In this document: one piece after another, positions 35,198-44,278 of the stretch
Layout: each line of letters opens with the position of its first letter
How positions within the stretch are numbered: the stretch's first letter is position 1
DNA from: Kitasatospora sp. MMS16-BH015
GTDB taxonomy: Bacteria; Actinomycetota; Actinomycetes; Streptomycetales; Streptomycetaceae
DNA length: 64,000 bases
Assembly (NCBI RefSeq): GCF_002943525.1
Contig: NZ_CP025394.1
Coordinates: 7,641,001 to 7,705,000, forward strand
Direction: 5' to 3'
Program-made: the position numbers and the translations under genes
Notes under the pieces: generated by a model
What the model saw: only the letters and a program-made list of their open reading frames with translations
The model's database searches: none
What the model was told of the DNA's origin: nothing

Positions 35198-35895
35198 CTC
35201 CCCTCCTCGTCGTGCAGCAGTCGGTGCAGGTCGGCGGTGGCCTGGGCGAGCAGGCGGTGCACGGCCTGCTCGGCGGCCTCCGGGTCCTGCGCGCGGACGG
35301 CGGTGAGGACGGCGCGGTGGGCGGGGAGGGAGTCGGCCCAGGAGTCGGCGCCGTGCACCAGGTCGTTGCGCACCCGCAGACCGGTCTCGATCACCACCTC
35401 CATCCGGGTGAGGAGTTCGTTGTGGGCGGCGGCGAGCAGGGCACGGTGGAAGCGGAGGTCGGCCTCGACCAGGGCCGCGCCGTCCGCGCCGGCCTCGGCC
35501 ATCGCGGCCAACGCCTCGTCCAGGGCGGCGAGATCGGCCTCGTCCCGGCGCTGGGCGGCCAGCCGGGCGCCGGCCGGTTCGACGATGGCGCGGACCTCGG
35601 CGAGGTTGTCGAGGAAGCCCTCGGCCGGCACGCCCTGGCCCTGCCAGCGGAGCAGGTCGCTGTCGAGCAGCCGCCAGTCGGCGCGCGGGCGCACGAAGGT
35701 GCCGCGCTTCTGCCTGGAGGCGATCAGCCCCTTGGCCGCCAGCACCCGCAGGGCCTCGCGGACCACGGTCTTGCTGACGCCGAGCTCCTGCTCCAACTGC
35801 TCGGGGTGGATCGGTGCGCCCTCGGGGTACGCGCCGTCGACGATCCGGCCGCCGATGATCTCCACCGCCTGCCCGTGCAGGCCGCGGGCGGTCAC
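35194..35895 (-). CDS. FadR-family (GntR-type, FCD domain) regulator
   Basis: A 233-residue regulator. Winged helix at about 10-75 (LEQELGVSKTVVREALRVLA, then GLIASRQKRGTFVR). C-terminal FCD ligand domain with the metal-coordinating pattern DLRFHRALLAAAHN and later LPAHRAVLTAV. It resembles DgoR-type regulators in length and context and likely represses this operon until a galactonate-type ligand binds. GTG start at 35895 overlaps the SDR stop (GTGA). Confidence 0.87.
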   Translation of the reverse strand: MTARGLHGQAVEIIGGRIVDGAYPEGAPIHPEQLEQELGVSKTVVREALRVLAAKGLIASRQKRGTFVRPRADWRLLDSDLLRWQGQGVPAEGFLDNLAEVRAIVEPAGARLAAQRRDEADLAALDEALAAMAEAGADGAALVEADLRFHRALLAAAHNELLTRMEVVIETGLRVRNDLVHGADSWADSLPAHRAVLTAVRAQDPEAAEQAVHRLLAQATADLHRLLHDEEGR

Positions 35896-36656
35896 GCCGA
35901 GTCCTTGAGCACGGACCAGCCGCCGTCGACCACCAGGGTGGTGCCGGTGATGTACGAGGCCTCGGCGGAGGCGAGGAAGGCCACGGCGGCGGCCACCTCC
36001 TCGGGGCGCCCGAAGCGCTTGACCACGGTGCCGGCCACGCTGGCGGCCCGGCCCGCCGCGTCCACCCGGTCCCAGGCGGGGGTCAGGATCGGGCCGGGCA
36101 GCACGGTGTTGACCCGCAGCAGGGGCCCGTACTCCACGGCCAGCTGGCGGCCGAGCGCGCAGAGCGCGCCCTTGGCCGCCGCGTAGGCCGGGTGGCCCGG
36201 CAGCCCCATCAGAGCGTGCACCGAGGAGGTGAGCACCAACGCGCCTTCGGCGGCCTGCAGTTGGTCGGCCAGAGCGCGGACGGCCAGCCAGGAGGCCTTG
36301 AGGGTGACGGCCAACTGGCCGTCCCACTCGGCCTCGGAGAGCTCGTGCGCGGGCTTGACCACCACGGCGTAGGCGTTGCTGTGCAGGACGTCCAGCCGGC
36401 CGTACCGGGTGCGGACGTGCTCGGCCAGGTCGGCCCAGACCGCCGCCGAGGTCACGTCGCCGTGCCGGTACTCGGCCCGGCCGCCGGCCGCCTCGATCTC
36501 CGCGACGATCGCCTGCCCGGCCCGGTCGGCGAGGTCCACGGCGATCACCGCCGCTCCTTCGGCTGCCAATCGCCGCGCGGTGGCGGCGCCGATGCCGCCG
36601 GCCGCGCCGGTCACCACCGCCACCCGGCCGGTGAATCGTCCACTGGTGTCGCTCAT
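35892..36656 (-). CDS. SDR-family sugar dehydrogenase
   Basis: A 254-residue short-chain dehydrogenase. Cofactor motif TGAAGGIG near residue 15; catalytic Ser in TSSVHAL, Tyr and Lys in YAAAKGAL; C-terminal ITGTTLVVDGGWS. As first gene of the operon it probably oxidises an aldose (galactose or a related sugar) to the lactone/aldonate consumed by DgoD, by analogy with De Ley-Doudoroff clusters. Start ATG at 36656 chosen; an upstream in-frame ATG at 36680 sits inside the candidate operator. Confidence 0.82.
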   Translation of the reverse strand: MSDTSGRFTGRVAVVTGAAGGIGAATARRLAAEGAAVIAVDLADRAGQAIVAEIEAAGGRAEYRHGDVTSAAVWADLAEHVRTRYGRLDVLHSNAYAVVVKPAHELSEAEWDGQLAVTLKASWLAVRALADQLQAAEGALVLTSSVHALMGLPGHPAYAAAKGALCALGRQLAVEYGPLLRVNTVLPGPILTPAWDRVDAAGRAASVAGTVVKRFGRPEEVAAAVAFLASAEASYITGTTLVVDGGWSVLKDSA

Positions 36657-36673
36657 GCGCGCCACCCTAGCCC

Positions 36674-36692
36674 TTGGCATTAATTATGCAAA
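36674..36692. promoter_or_regulatory. AT-rich palindrome, probable operator/promoter of the galactonate operon
   Basis: The 13-base near-palindrome GCATTAATTATGC (36677-36689), extended by TT/AA pairs, sits 18-36 bases upstream of the SDR start. On the minus strand it contains CATAAT, a good -10 hexamer. GntR/FadR-type regulators bind palindromes like this, and the regulator is encoded in the operon. Confidence 0.55.
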
Positions 36693-36898
36693 TATCTTGA
36701 CGACCCTCCGTCACTCGCGCCAAGCTGGCCGTGCCCCGCCCCGGGTCGCCCGGCCGAGCCACCCCTCCGGCTCGCCGTCCCCCACCGATCCGGGTCCGGC
36801 CGCCCGGGTCCCCTCCCGGGCGGCCCGGGGCCTCCTGCGCGCGATCGGGTAATCTCCCGGTAAAGCCAACCCGTCGTCAGCAGGATGCAGGGTGCAGG

Positions 36899-37687
36899 AT
36901 GTGCTCCGTCCACGGACCAGCGCACGAGCCGGCGCAGGGAACAGCGCGCGGACCAGCCCACGAGCCGGCGGCCATCGCGGCCGAGATCGAGCGGCGGATA
37001 GCCGACGGGCGCTACCCCACCGGCACCAAACTGCCCAGTGAGCAGGCCCTCGCCGGGGAGTACGGGACGACCCGGGCGCGGGTGCGGACGGCGCTGGCCG
37101 CGCTGGCCCGGCGGGCCGTGCTGGTCTCGCGGCCGAACTCCGGCTGGGTGGTGCAGAGCGGGCACCGGGCGCAGACGGTCGGTCAGATGCGGGCGTTCTC
37201 GCGGTGGGCCGCCGAGCACGGCCGGGAGGCCAGCGGGCGGATCGTGCAGCGCGGGCGCGGCGGCGCCACGGCGGGGGAGGCCCGGCTGCTCGGGATCGGG
37301 CTGGGCGAGGAGGTGCTGCGGTTCACCCGAGTGCGGACGCTGGACGGACGGGCCGTCATGGTCGAGCGCTCCACCTGGGCGCCCTGGGTGGCCGCCGTGA
37401 TCGACGCCCTGCCGGACGACGCCCCGTCGGTCTTCGGCGCGCTGGACGCCGCCGGCGTCGACGTGCTGCTCGGCGACCACCGGATCGAGGCGGTGGCCGC
37501 CTCCAGCGACGACGCCCGGCTGCTGAACGTCCGCCGCTCCAGCCCGCTGCTCCAGGTCAGCCGCACCAGCGCCACCCGCGACGGCCGCCTGATCGAGGTG
37601 GCCACCGACCGGTACGTGGCCGACGCGGCGGCCATCGACGTCCGGGCCGACGACGTGGCCCCCACCCTGCTGCCGCCGGCCGGCTGA
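36899..37687 (+). CDS. GntR-family regulator with UTRA domain (HutC/PhnF type)
   Basis: A 262-residue regulator. Winged helix at about residues 25-90 (ADGRYPTGTKLPSEQALAGE followed by TTRARVRTALAAL), then the UTRA effector domain (about 100-255; LLGIGLGEEVLRFTRVRTLD ... MVERSTWAPWV). The ATG at 36899 encodes MCSVHGP. It is divergent from the sugar operon and directly upstream of the phospholipase C gene, which is its likely target. Proline-rich codons upstream are probably untranslated. Confidence 0.85.
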   Translation: MCSVHGPAHEPAQGTARGPAHEPAAIAAEIERRIADGRYPTGTKLPSEQALAGEYGTTRARVRTALAALARRAVLVSRPNSGWVVQSGHRAQTVGQMRAFSRWAAEHGREASGRIVQRGRGGATAGEARLLGIGLGEEVLRFTRVRTLDGRAVMVERSTWAPWVAAVIDALPDDAPSVFGALDAAGVDVLLGDHRIEAVAASSDDARLLNVRRSSPLLQVSRTSATRDGRLIEVATDRYVADAAAIDVRADDVAPTLLPPAG

Positions 37688-37761
37688 GCAGCGGCCCACT
37701 GCGCACACTCGGCGGGCGAATCCCACCGTTCGTGCCCGGAACGGGGCCGGGGTCGGCCGGA

Positions 37762-37783
37762 GTTCACTGGGCATTCACCCGTG
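37762..37783 (+). promoter_or_regulatory. PHO box (PhoP binding site)
   Basis: Two adjacent 11-base direct repeat units: GTTCACTGGGC (37762-37772) and ATTCACCCGTG (37773-37783). This fits the Streptomyces PhoP direct-repeat consensus GTTCACC-like units with 11-base spacing. It is 56 bases upstream of the phospholipase C start, so phosphate-starvation induction is expected. Confidence 0.7.
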
Positions 37784-37838
37784 GCGCTTTGGATCCGGTG
37801 CGTCCTCCCCAGGTACCCACCGGCTGCAGGAGCCCCCC

Positions 37839-39974
37839 ATGACGAGCACCCCCGACCCGTCCCGTCCCGGCCACCTTGCCGGGCTCTCCCCGGAGTTGCT
37901 GAACTCCGGCCTCTCCCGCCGGGGCATCCTCAAGGCCCTCGGCCTGTTCGGCGGTGCCGCCACGCTCACCGGCGGCGCCGCGGCGGCCGCCCAGGCGGCC
38001 GGCGGCAGCCAGGCGGGGCCGGCCGGCCAGGCCGCCTACGTGCTGCCCGCAGGCTTCAGCGGCACCATGGCCGACCTCAAGCACGTGGTGATCCTGATGC
38101 AGGAGAACCGCTCCTTCGACCACTACTACGGCGCGATGCCTGGCGTGCGCGGCTTCAACGACAAGCAGGCGCTGCGCTTCCCGAACGGCACCGACGTGTT
38201 CGCCCAGCCGAACGGCAGCGCGGTGGCCCGCCCCAAGCACGTCACCACGGTGGCCCAGACCACCACCGGGCTGGACCACAGCTACGGCGGCGGCACCAGC
38301 GCCTGGAACGGCGGCAGGTACAACAACTGGGTGCCCGCCAAGAGCGCCGCCACCATGAACTACCTGACCGGCGACGAGATCCCCTGGCAGTGGTCGCTGG
38401 CCAGCAGCTACACCCTCTGCGACAACTACCACTGCTCGGTGATGGGCCCCACCACGCCCAACCGGCTCTACCTCTGGACCGGCACCTCCAACGGCGTGAC
38501 CGCCAACGGCGGCGAGACCGCCGGCAACCGGGCCTGGCAGACCTACCCCGAGGCGCTCCAGGCGGCCGGCGTCTCCTGGCGGGTCTACGTGGACAACAAC
38601 AGCGGCGACGGCTGGCGCGGCGACTACGAGGACAACCCGATCCGCGGCTTCGCCACCTTCACGCCCAGCGCCGCCAACCTCGCCGACCCGGTCAAGACCG
38701 CCCCCGGCACCGGGCTGGTCTGGCGGGCCAACTCCTTCCCGTACGCCCCCGACGGCCTGCCCGACGACGACAGCGACACCAACCTCGACGGCGTGCTGCG
38801 CGAGTTCATCGCGGCCTGCGCCCCGGGCGCCGCGCACCCGCTGCCGCAGGTCTCCTGGGTGGTCGCGCCGTACGAGTGGTCCGAGCACCCCTCGGCCAAC
38901 CCCGAGCACGGCGCGCACTACACCAACCGGGTGCTCAAGGCGCTGCAGAGCAACCCGGACATCTGGAACCACACCCTGCTGATCCTCAACTTCGACGAGA
39001 ACGACGGGTACTTCGACCACGTGCTGCCACCCTTCCCGGAGACCGGCACCGCCGGGGAGTACTCGGGCAGCACCCCGATCGGCTACGGCGCCCGGGTGCC
39101 GATGACGCTGGTCTCGCCCTGGACGCGCGGCGGCTGGGTCAACTCCGAGGTGTTCGACCACACCTCGGTGATCCGCTTCCTGGAGGTCTGGACGGCCTCG
39201 CTGGGCACCCCGGCGAAGAGCACCACGATCACCCCCTGGCGGCGCGGCATCAGCGGCGACCTGACCAGCGCGATCGACTTCTCCCGCCCGGTCCTGGACA
39301 CCCCCGCGCTGCCGGACACCGCCGCGCTGGTGGCCATCGCCCGGGCCGGCGGCATCATCGCCACCCAGGTGCCCACCGGCGACAAGTGGGCCGACTACCC
39401 GGCGCTGCGCCCGCGCCCGCTCGCCTTCCACCCGCACGGCACCTTCACCGAGGACCGCCGCACCGGCAAGGTGACGGCCGCGCTGAGCCTGGTGGGCGGC
39501 CCGGCCGGCAAGGCCGTCAGCCTCCAGGTCTTCCCGGACAAGTACAGGGCCTTCGCCAACACCCCGTACACGGTGACCGCCGCCGCCCCGCGCACCCACA
39601 CCTGGGACGCCACCGCCTACCAGGGCCGGTACGCCTTCTCGGTCTACGGGCCGGACGGCTTCGTCCGCTCGCACGCCGGCACCGTGCTGCCCGCCGGGCA
39701 GAACAACGCGGGCGTGCCCCGGATCGAGGTCGACCTGGTCACCGGCGCGCAGCCCGCCCTCGCGGTCACCCTGCACAACGACGGCCTGCGGCAGGTGCAC
39801 TACACCCTGACCGCCAACGACTTCCTGGGCGGCACCCAGGACTTCTGGGTCGCCCCCGGCGCCACCACCCAGGTGAGCTGGCCCACCTCGGACGGCTACT
39901 ACGACCTGGTGCTCACCGCCGACACCGGCAACGGCTGGCGCCACCGCTACGCCGGCCGCATCGCCACCGCCTGA
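37839..39974 (+). CDS. Secreted phosphocholine-specific phospholipase C
   Basis: A 711-residue secreted enzyme. Twin-arginine signal SRRGILKALGLFGGAAT at about residues 26-42. Phosphoesterase domain starts with HVVILMQENRSFDHYYGAMP and continues with LCDNYHCSVMGPTTPNR, LNFDENDGYFDH and the metal-site region FDHTSVIRF. Two C-terminal DUF756 beta domains follow (about 515-710). It cleaves phosphatidylcholine to diacylglycerol and phosphocholine outside the cell. A PHO box precedes it, and the next gene starts 47 bases downstream in the same direction. ATG follows GCAGGAG. Confidence 0.92.
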   Translation: MTSTPDPSRPGHLAGLSPELLNSGLSRRGILKALGLFGGAATLTGGAAAAAQAAGGSQAGPAGQAAYVLPAGFSGTMADLKHVVILMQENRSFDHYYGAMPGVRGFNDKQALRFPNGTDVFAQPNGSAVARPKHVTTVAQTTTGLDHSYGGGTSAWNGGRYNNWVPAKSAATMNYLTGDEIPWQWSLASSYTLCDNYHCSVMGPTTPNRLYLWTGTSNGVTANGGETAGNRAWQTYPEALQAAGVSWRVYVDNNSGDGWRGDYEDNPIRGFATFTPSAANLADPVKTAPGTGLVWRANSFPYAPDGLPDDDSDTNLDGVLREFIAACAPGAAHPLPQVSWVVAPYEWSEHPSANPEHGAHYTNRVLKALQSNPDIWNHTLLILNFDENDGYFDHVLPPFPETGTAGEYSGSTPIGYGARVPMTLVSPWTRGGWVNSEVFDHTSVIRFLEVWTASLGTPAKSTTITPWRRGISGDLTSAIDFSRPVLDTPALPDTAALVAIARAGGIIATQVPTGDKWADYPALRPRPLAFHPHGTFTEDRRTGKVTAALSLVGGPAGKAVSLQVFPDKYRAFANTPYTVTAAAPRTHTWDATAYQGRYAFSVYGPDGFVRSHAGTVLPAGQNNAGVPRIEVDLVTGAQPALAVTLHNDGLRQVHYTLTANDFLGGTQDFWVAPGATTQVSWPTSDGYYDLVLTADTGNGWRHRYAGRIATA

Positions 39975-40021
39975 CCCGCTCGAGCGCCCCCAGCCCGTAC
40001 CACCCCTCCAGGAGTCACCCC

Positions 40022-43000
40022 ATGGCCGTCCGGCCACTCCCACCCCTGGCCGCGCTGCTCGCGGCCGCCCTCGCCCTCGGCGCCGCGACCCCCGCGCTGG
40101 CCGACCCGACCCACGACCCGCACGACGCCGTGCTGCCGGTGGTCTCGTACACCTTCGACGGTGACACCGGCAGCACCGTGCTCGACGACTCGGGCCACGG
40201 CAACAACGGCACCTGGAGCGGCACCCCGGCCTACGCGGCCGGGGTGTCCGGCCGGGCGCTGCACATCAGCGCGGGCAAGAACTTCGTCACCCTGCCCAAG
40301 GCGGCCGGCCAGACCGACGGCACCGGCAGTTTCTCCTTCCAGACCTGGTGGTACGACAACGCCGCCACGGCCGACGCCCCGCTGGTCTCCAACCAGGACT
40401 TCAACTCCTGCGCCAACGCGGGCTTCAGCCTCTACCACCTGAGCGGCACCTACCAGCAGCGCTCCTGCTTCGCGGTGGGCGGCACCAAGACCTACAGCCC
40501 CACCCGCACCGCCTCGATCCAGAACGGCTGGCACCACCTGGCCGTGGTCCAGGACGCCGCCGCGCACACCTACGCGTACTACGTGGACGGCGTGCTCGCC
40601 TCCAGCACGGCCACCGGCTCGGGCACGAACGCCGCCAACTTCGCCTCCGGCAGCCCGATCCGGATCGGCCAGGACGGCGCCGGCGCGTACAGCGCCACCG
40701 AGGACGCCCTGGTGGACGACTTCACCTTCTACAACCAGGCCATCACGGCCGACCAGATCGCGGCCGACTACGCCGCCACCAACCCCGCCACGCACCTCCC
40801 GGCCGCCGTCACCGTGCACTTCGACGGCAACGGCGCCACCGGCGGCAGCACCGCCGACCAGCAGCTGACCTACGGCCAGGGCGCCGCGCTGAACGCCAAC
40901 GGCTTCACCAAGGACGGCTCCGGCTTCCTCGGTTGGGCCACCAGCCCGGCGGGCCGGGTCGAGTACGGCGCCGGGCAGCAGGTCACCGACCTGCCCGCCA
41001 CCGACGGTGGCAAGGTCACCCTCTACGCCGTCTGGGGCAAGGTCCGGGCGGCCGGCGACACCGCCGCGCCCATCGTCTCCTACGACTTCGAGGCCGACCA
41101 GAACGGTGTGGTGAGCGACGGTTCGGGCCAGGGCGCGGACGGCTCCTGGCACGGCACCGCGACCTACGCCAAGGGCTTCGCCGGCAAGGCCGCGCACGTC
41201 AGCTCCGGCAGCAACTTCGTCCGGCTGCCGCTCAGCGCCGGCCGCACCGACGGCTCCGGCAGCTTCTCCTTCTCCACCTGGTGGGGCGAGTACGCGGAGA
41301 CCTCGGACACCGCCCTGGTGAGCAACCAGGACTCCAACTCCTGCTTCAACGCCGGGATGTCGCTCTACCACCTCTCCGGCACCTCGACCACCCGGGCCTG
41401 CTGGGGCCAGCCCACCGGCACCACCCGGCAGTACTCGGCCACCAGTGCCACCGCTCTGCAGGGCAGTTGGCACTACCTGACGGTGGTGGTCGACCGCGGC
41501 GCGCAGACGCTCAGCTACTACGTGGACGGCAAGCCGGTCACCACCTCGGCGGCGGGCCAGCTGACTTCGGCCACCAAGCTGCTCTCCGGCCTGCCGTTCA
41601 CCATCGGCCAGGACGGCACCGGCGCCTACGCCGCCTCGGTGGACGCCCTGGTGGACCAGTTCGACTTCTACGACCAGCCTCTGACGGCCAGTCAGGTGGC
41701 CAACGACTACAACGCCACCAAGCCCGCCGCCACCGTGCTGCCGGACGAATCCACCGTGGACATCCAGCCGCCGGTCTCCACCCTCCCGGCCGGCTTCGTC
41801 ACCGACACCTTCCACGCCCGCCAGACCCGGGTCGGTACCGCGATCACCCAGCCGCTGGCCGCCCTCTGGCACGGCGCGGCCGTCACCTCGTACACCCGCA
41901 CCGGCGGCGACGACTGGCTCTCGGTGGACGCCCAGGGCGTGGTGCACGGCACCGCCCCGGCGAGTGCGCCGCAGCACCCCGGCACCGTCACCGTGCAGGC
42001 CACCGACGGCAGCACCACCGGCAGCATCACCGTCGAGGTGCCGGTGCTCGCCGCCGGCGAGGCCCCGCAGCTGGCCACCACCACCTGGAACCTCTGGGAC
42101 GCCGGCAGCCACGTGGACGACGCGCTGCTCAAGGACCTGGCGGTGATCGGCGGCAACGGCTTCGACGTGATCGGCGTCCAGGAGGACGGCGGCACCGTCG
42201 CCCACCAGCTGGCGCAGGCCCTCGGCTGGTACGACCGCGAGGGCCCCGGCGGGGTCGGCATCCTCTCCGCCTGGCCGATCTCCGCCGACGGCGTGGTCAC
42301 GGCCGGCCCGGCGCTCGGCGTCACCGTCTCGGTGGCCGGCCGCGACCTGCGGGTCTGGACGGCCGCCCTGGACGAGGGCGGCTACGGCCCCGACGCGGCC
42401 TGCGCCGAGCCCGGTGCCGACCCGGCGGCCGTGACCGCCGCCGAGCGGGCCACCACCCGCTACGCCCAGGCCCAGGCGCTCGCCGCCGCCCTCAGGCCCG
42501 AGGCGGCCGCGGCCGGCCGCACCCCGCTGGTGCTGCTCGGCTCGCTCGCCTCCCCCTCGGCCGCCGACTGGACGGCCGCCACCGCCGCCGCGCACTGCGG
42601 GACCGGCGCCGTGGACTGGCCCGCCACCGGCGCGCTCACCGCCGCCGGCCTGACCGACTCCTTCCGGGCGGCCAACCCCGACCCGGCCGACAACCCCGGC
42701 ACCACCTGGTCGCCGATCGCCACCACCGGCCCGCACGACCGGATCGACTACGTGGACTACGCGGGCGCCGACCTGCGGGTGCTCGGCTCCAACACCCTGG
42801 TGGCCGGCTGGCCCTCGGCCGAGAACGTCAACGCCAACGCCTGGACCAGCGACCACACCGCCGTGGTCACCACCTTCAGCCTCGGTACCCCGCAGCCGCC
42901 GGTGGTCAGCACGGCGATCACCCCGGGCGCCCCCGACGGCCGCTCCGGCTGGTACGTCACCGCCCCCGTGGTCACCGCCTCCGCCACCGACGGCTCGGCC

Positions 43001-44134
43001 CTCGCGCCCGCCCTCGAGTACCGCACCGGCGGCGGCAGCTGGGCCCCGTACCCCGGCCCGGTCACCGCCGCCGAGGGGGCGCGGAGCTACGAGTTCCGCG
43101 CCACCGGCCACACCGGCCTGACCGGTGACCCGGTCGCCGTCCCGGTCCGCTACGACGGGACGGCGCCCAGCACCACCGCGAGCACCACCCCCGGCGCCAC
43201 CAGCACCGCCCCGGTCACCGTCACGCTCACCGCCGGCGACACCGGCTCCGGCGTGGCCGGCACCGAGTACCGCCTCGGGGAGGGCGGTTGGACGCCCTAC
43301 GCCGGCCCGTTCACCGTCGCCCCGCTCTTCGCGGACCAGACCCTCAGCTACCGGTCCACCGACATCGCCGGCACCACCGAGCCCGACCGCCGGCTGGTGA
43401 TCCCCGCGATCAAGCCGGTCGCCCCGGCGATCAGCACCACCGCCACGGCACCCCGGTACGGCACCGCCGCCACCGTCACCGTGACGGTCAGCTCCCCGGG
43501 CCTGCCCGCCACCGGCACGATCACCCTCACCGAGGGCACCACCCCGCGCGGCACGGCCCGGCTGGCCGACGGCACCGCCACCTTCACCCTCCCGCCCGGC
43601 CTGGCCGCCGGCGGCCACGTGCTGCTCGCCGCCTACGCGGGCAGCGAGCTGCTCACCCCGGCCGGCCAGACCCTGCTGCTCACCGTCGGCCTCCCGCCGG
43701 CCTGGAGCGCCACCGCCACCTACCGCGCGGGCGACCAGGTCTCCTACCGGGGCGCGGCCTACACGGCGAGCTGGACCACCAAGGCGCAGCAGCCGGGCGA
43801 CCCGCAGGGCCCCTGGCAGGAGTACGCGCTGACCGAGGACGGCACTGCCGCCTGGACGGCCTCGCACGTCTTCGAGGGCGGCGAGCTCGCGGTGTACCAG
43901 GGCCGGATCTACCGGGCCGGCTGGCACACCCGCAACCAGACCCCGGGCTCGCCCACCGGCCCCTGGGAGGAGCAGGCCCCCGCCGGCCCGGACGGCCTGG
44001 CCCCCTGGACGGCCACCACGGTCTACCTCGCCGGTGCCGAGGTCAGCTGGCAGGGCGGCACCTACCAGGCCCGGTGGTACACCCGGAACCAGACCCCGGG
44101 CACCCCGAGCGGCCCCTGGCGCAAGCTCCCCTGA
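40022..44134 (+). CDS. Large secreted multidomain protein: LamG x2, InlB-type repeat, degenerate endonuclease/phosphatase domain, CBM5/12 x3
   Basis: A 1,370-residue exported protein with a Sec signal (LLAAALALGAATPALA). Domains in order: LamG/concanavalin-like (about 35-260), a list/InlB repeat (VHFDGNGATGG ... VTLYAVWG, 262-345), second LamG (350-575), an Ig-like segment, an endonuclease/exonuclease/phosphatase-fold domain (about 685-955), Ig-like domains, and three chitin-binding CBM5/12 modules (about 1225-1370, each with W-x-A-T/S-x-x-Y/F ... GPW). In the EEP domain Asn690, Glu721, RIDYV and Ser-Asp-His 943-945 remain, but family His is Ala782 and the GDFN motif is GSLA (840-843). ATG after CCAGGAG. 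Likely co-transcribed with the phospholipase. Confidence 0.85.
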   Translation: MAVRPLPPLAALLAAALALGAATPALADPTHDPHDAVLPVVSYTFDGDTGSTVLDDSGHGNNGTWSGTPAYAAGVSGRALHISAGKNFVTLPKAAGQTDGTGSFSFQTWWYDNAATADAPLVSNQDFNSCANAGFSLYHLSGTYQQRSCFAVGGTKTYSPTRTASIQNGWHHLAVVQDAAAHTYAYYVDGVLASSTATGSGTNAANFASGSPIRIGQDGAGAYSATEDALVDDFTFYNQAITADQIAADYAATNPATHLPAAVTVHFDGNGATGGSTADQQLTYGQGAALNANGFTKDGSGFLGWATSPAGRVEYGAGQQVTDLPATDGGKVTLYAVWGKVRAAGDTAAPIVSYDFEADQNGVVSDGSGQGADGSWHGTATYAKGFAGKAAHVSSGSNFVRLPLSAGRTDGSGSFSFSTWWGEYAETSDTALVSNQDSNSCFNAGMSLYHLSGTSTTRACWGQPTGTTRQYSATSATALQGSWHYLTVVVDRGAQTLSYYVDGKPVTTSAAGQLTSATKLLSGLPFTIGQDGTGAYAASVDALVDQFDFYDQPLTASQVANDYNATKPAATVLPDESTVDIQPPVSTLPAGFVTDTFHARQTRVGTAITQPLAALWHGAAVTSYTRTGGDDWLSVDAQGVVHGTAPASAPQHPGTVTVQATDGSTTGSITVEVPVLAAGEAPQLATTTWNLWDAGSHVDDALLKDLAVIGGNGFDVIGVQEDGGTVAHQLAQALGWYDREGPGGVGILSAWPISADGVVTAGPALGVTVSVAGRDLRVWTAALDEGGYGPDAACAEPGADPAAVTAAERATTRYAQAQALAAALRPEAAAAGRTPLVLLGSLASPSAADWTAATAAAHCGTGAVDWPATGALTAAGLTDSFRAANPDPADNPGTTWSPIATTGPHDRIDYVDYAGADLRVLGSNTLVAGWPSAENVNANAWTSDHTAVVTTFSLGTPQPPVVSTAITPGAPDGRSGWYVTAPVVTASATDGSALAPALEYRTGGGSWAPYPGPVTAAEGARSYEFRATGHTGLTGDPVAVPVRYDGTAPSTTASTTPGATSTAPVTVTLTAGDTGSGVAGTEYRLGEGGWTPYAGPFTVAPLFADQTLSYRSTDIAGTTEPDRRLVIPAIKPVAPAISTTATAPRYGTAATVTVTVSSPGLPATGTITLTEGTTPRGTARLADGTATFTLPPGLAAGGHVLLAAYAGSELLTPAGQTLLLTVGLPPAWSATATYRAGDQVSYRGAAYTASWTTKAQQPGDPQGPWQEYALTEDGTAAWTASHVFEGGELAVYQGRIYRAGWHTRNQTPGSPTGPWEEQAPAGPDGLAPWTATTVYLAGAEVSWQGGTYQARWYTRNQTPGTPSGPWRKLP

Positions 44135-44148
44135 GCCCGTCGGGGCAC

Positions 44149-44181
44149 GGGCCTCTCCGACGGACCAGGTCGGAGAGGCCC
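44149..44181 (+). terminator. Strong terminator of the phospholipase/LamG operon
   Basis: Perfect 13-base stem GGGCCTCTCCGAC (44149-44161) / GTCGGAGAGGCCC (44169-44181), seven-base loop, 15 bases after the stop codon. Confidence 0.85.
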
Positions 44182-44220
44182 TGGGCCGGATGCCCCCGAA
44201 TTCGGCCCTCCCGACGCCGA

Positions 44221-44251
44221 CCGGCCCCGCCGCTCCCTGCGGCGGGGCCGG
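44221..44251. terminator. Second strong hairpin, probably ends the DUF1028 transcript
   Basis: Perfect 13-base stem, 44221-44233 with 44239-44251, loop TCCCT. It lies 28 bases beyond the stop of the minus-strand DUF1028 gene and backs up the plus-strand terminator. Confidence 0.75.
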
Positions 44252-44278
44252 TCTGCTCTCCGCGTCTCAGCCCTGGGC

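Noticed and set aside
39947..43927. A 1,326-codon open frame on the minus strand opposite the giant secreted protein
   Set aside because: Its product is Gly/Ala/Arg-rich without domains, and the plus strand has a signal peptide, known domains and proper starts. It is open only because of high GC.
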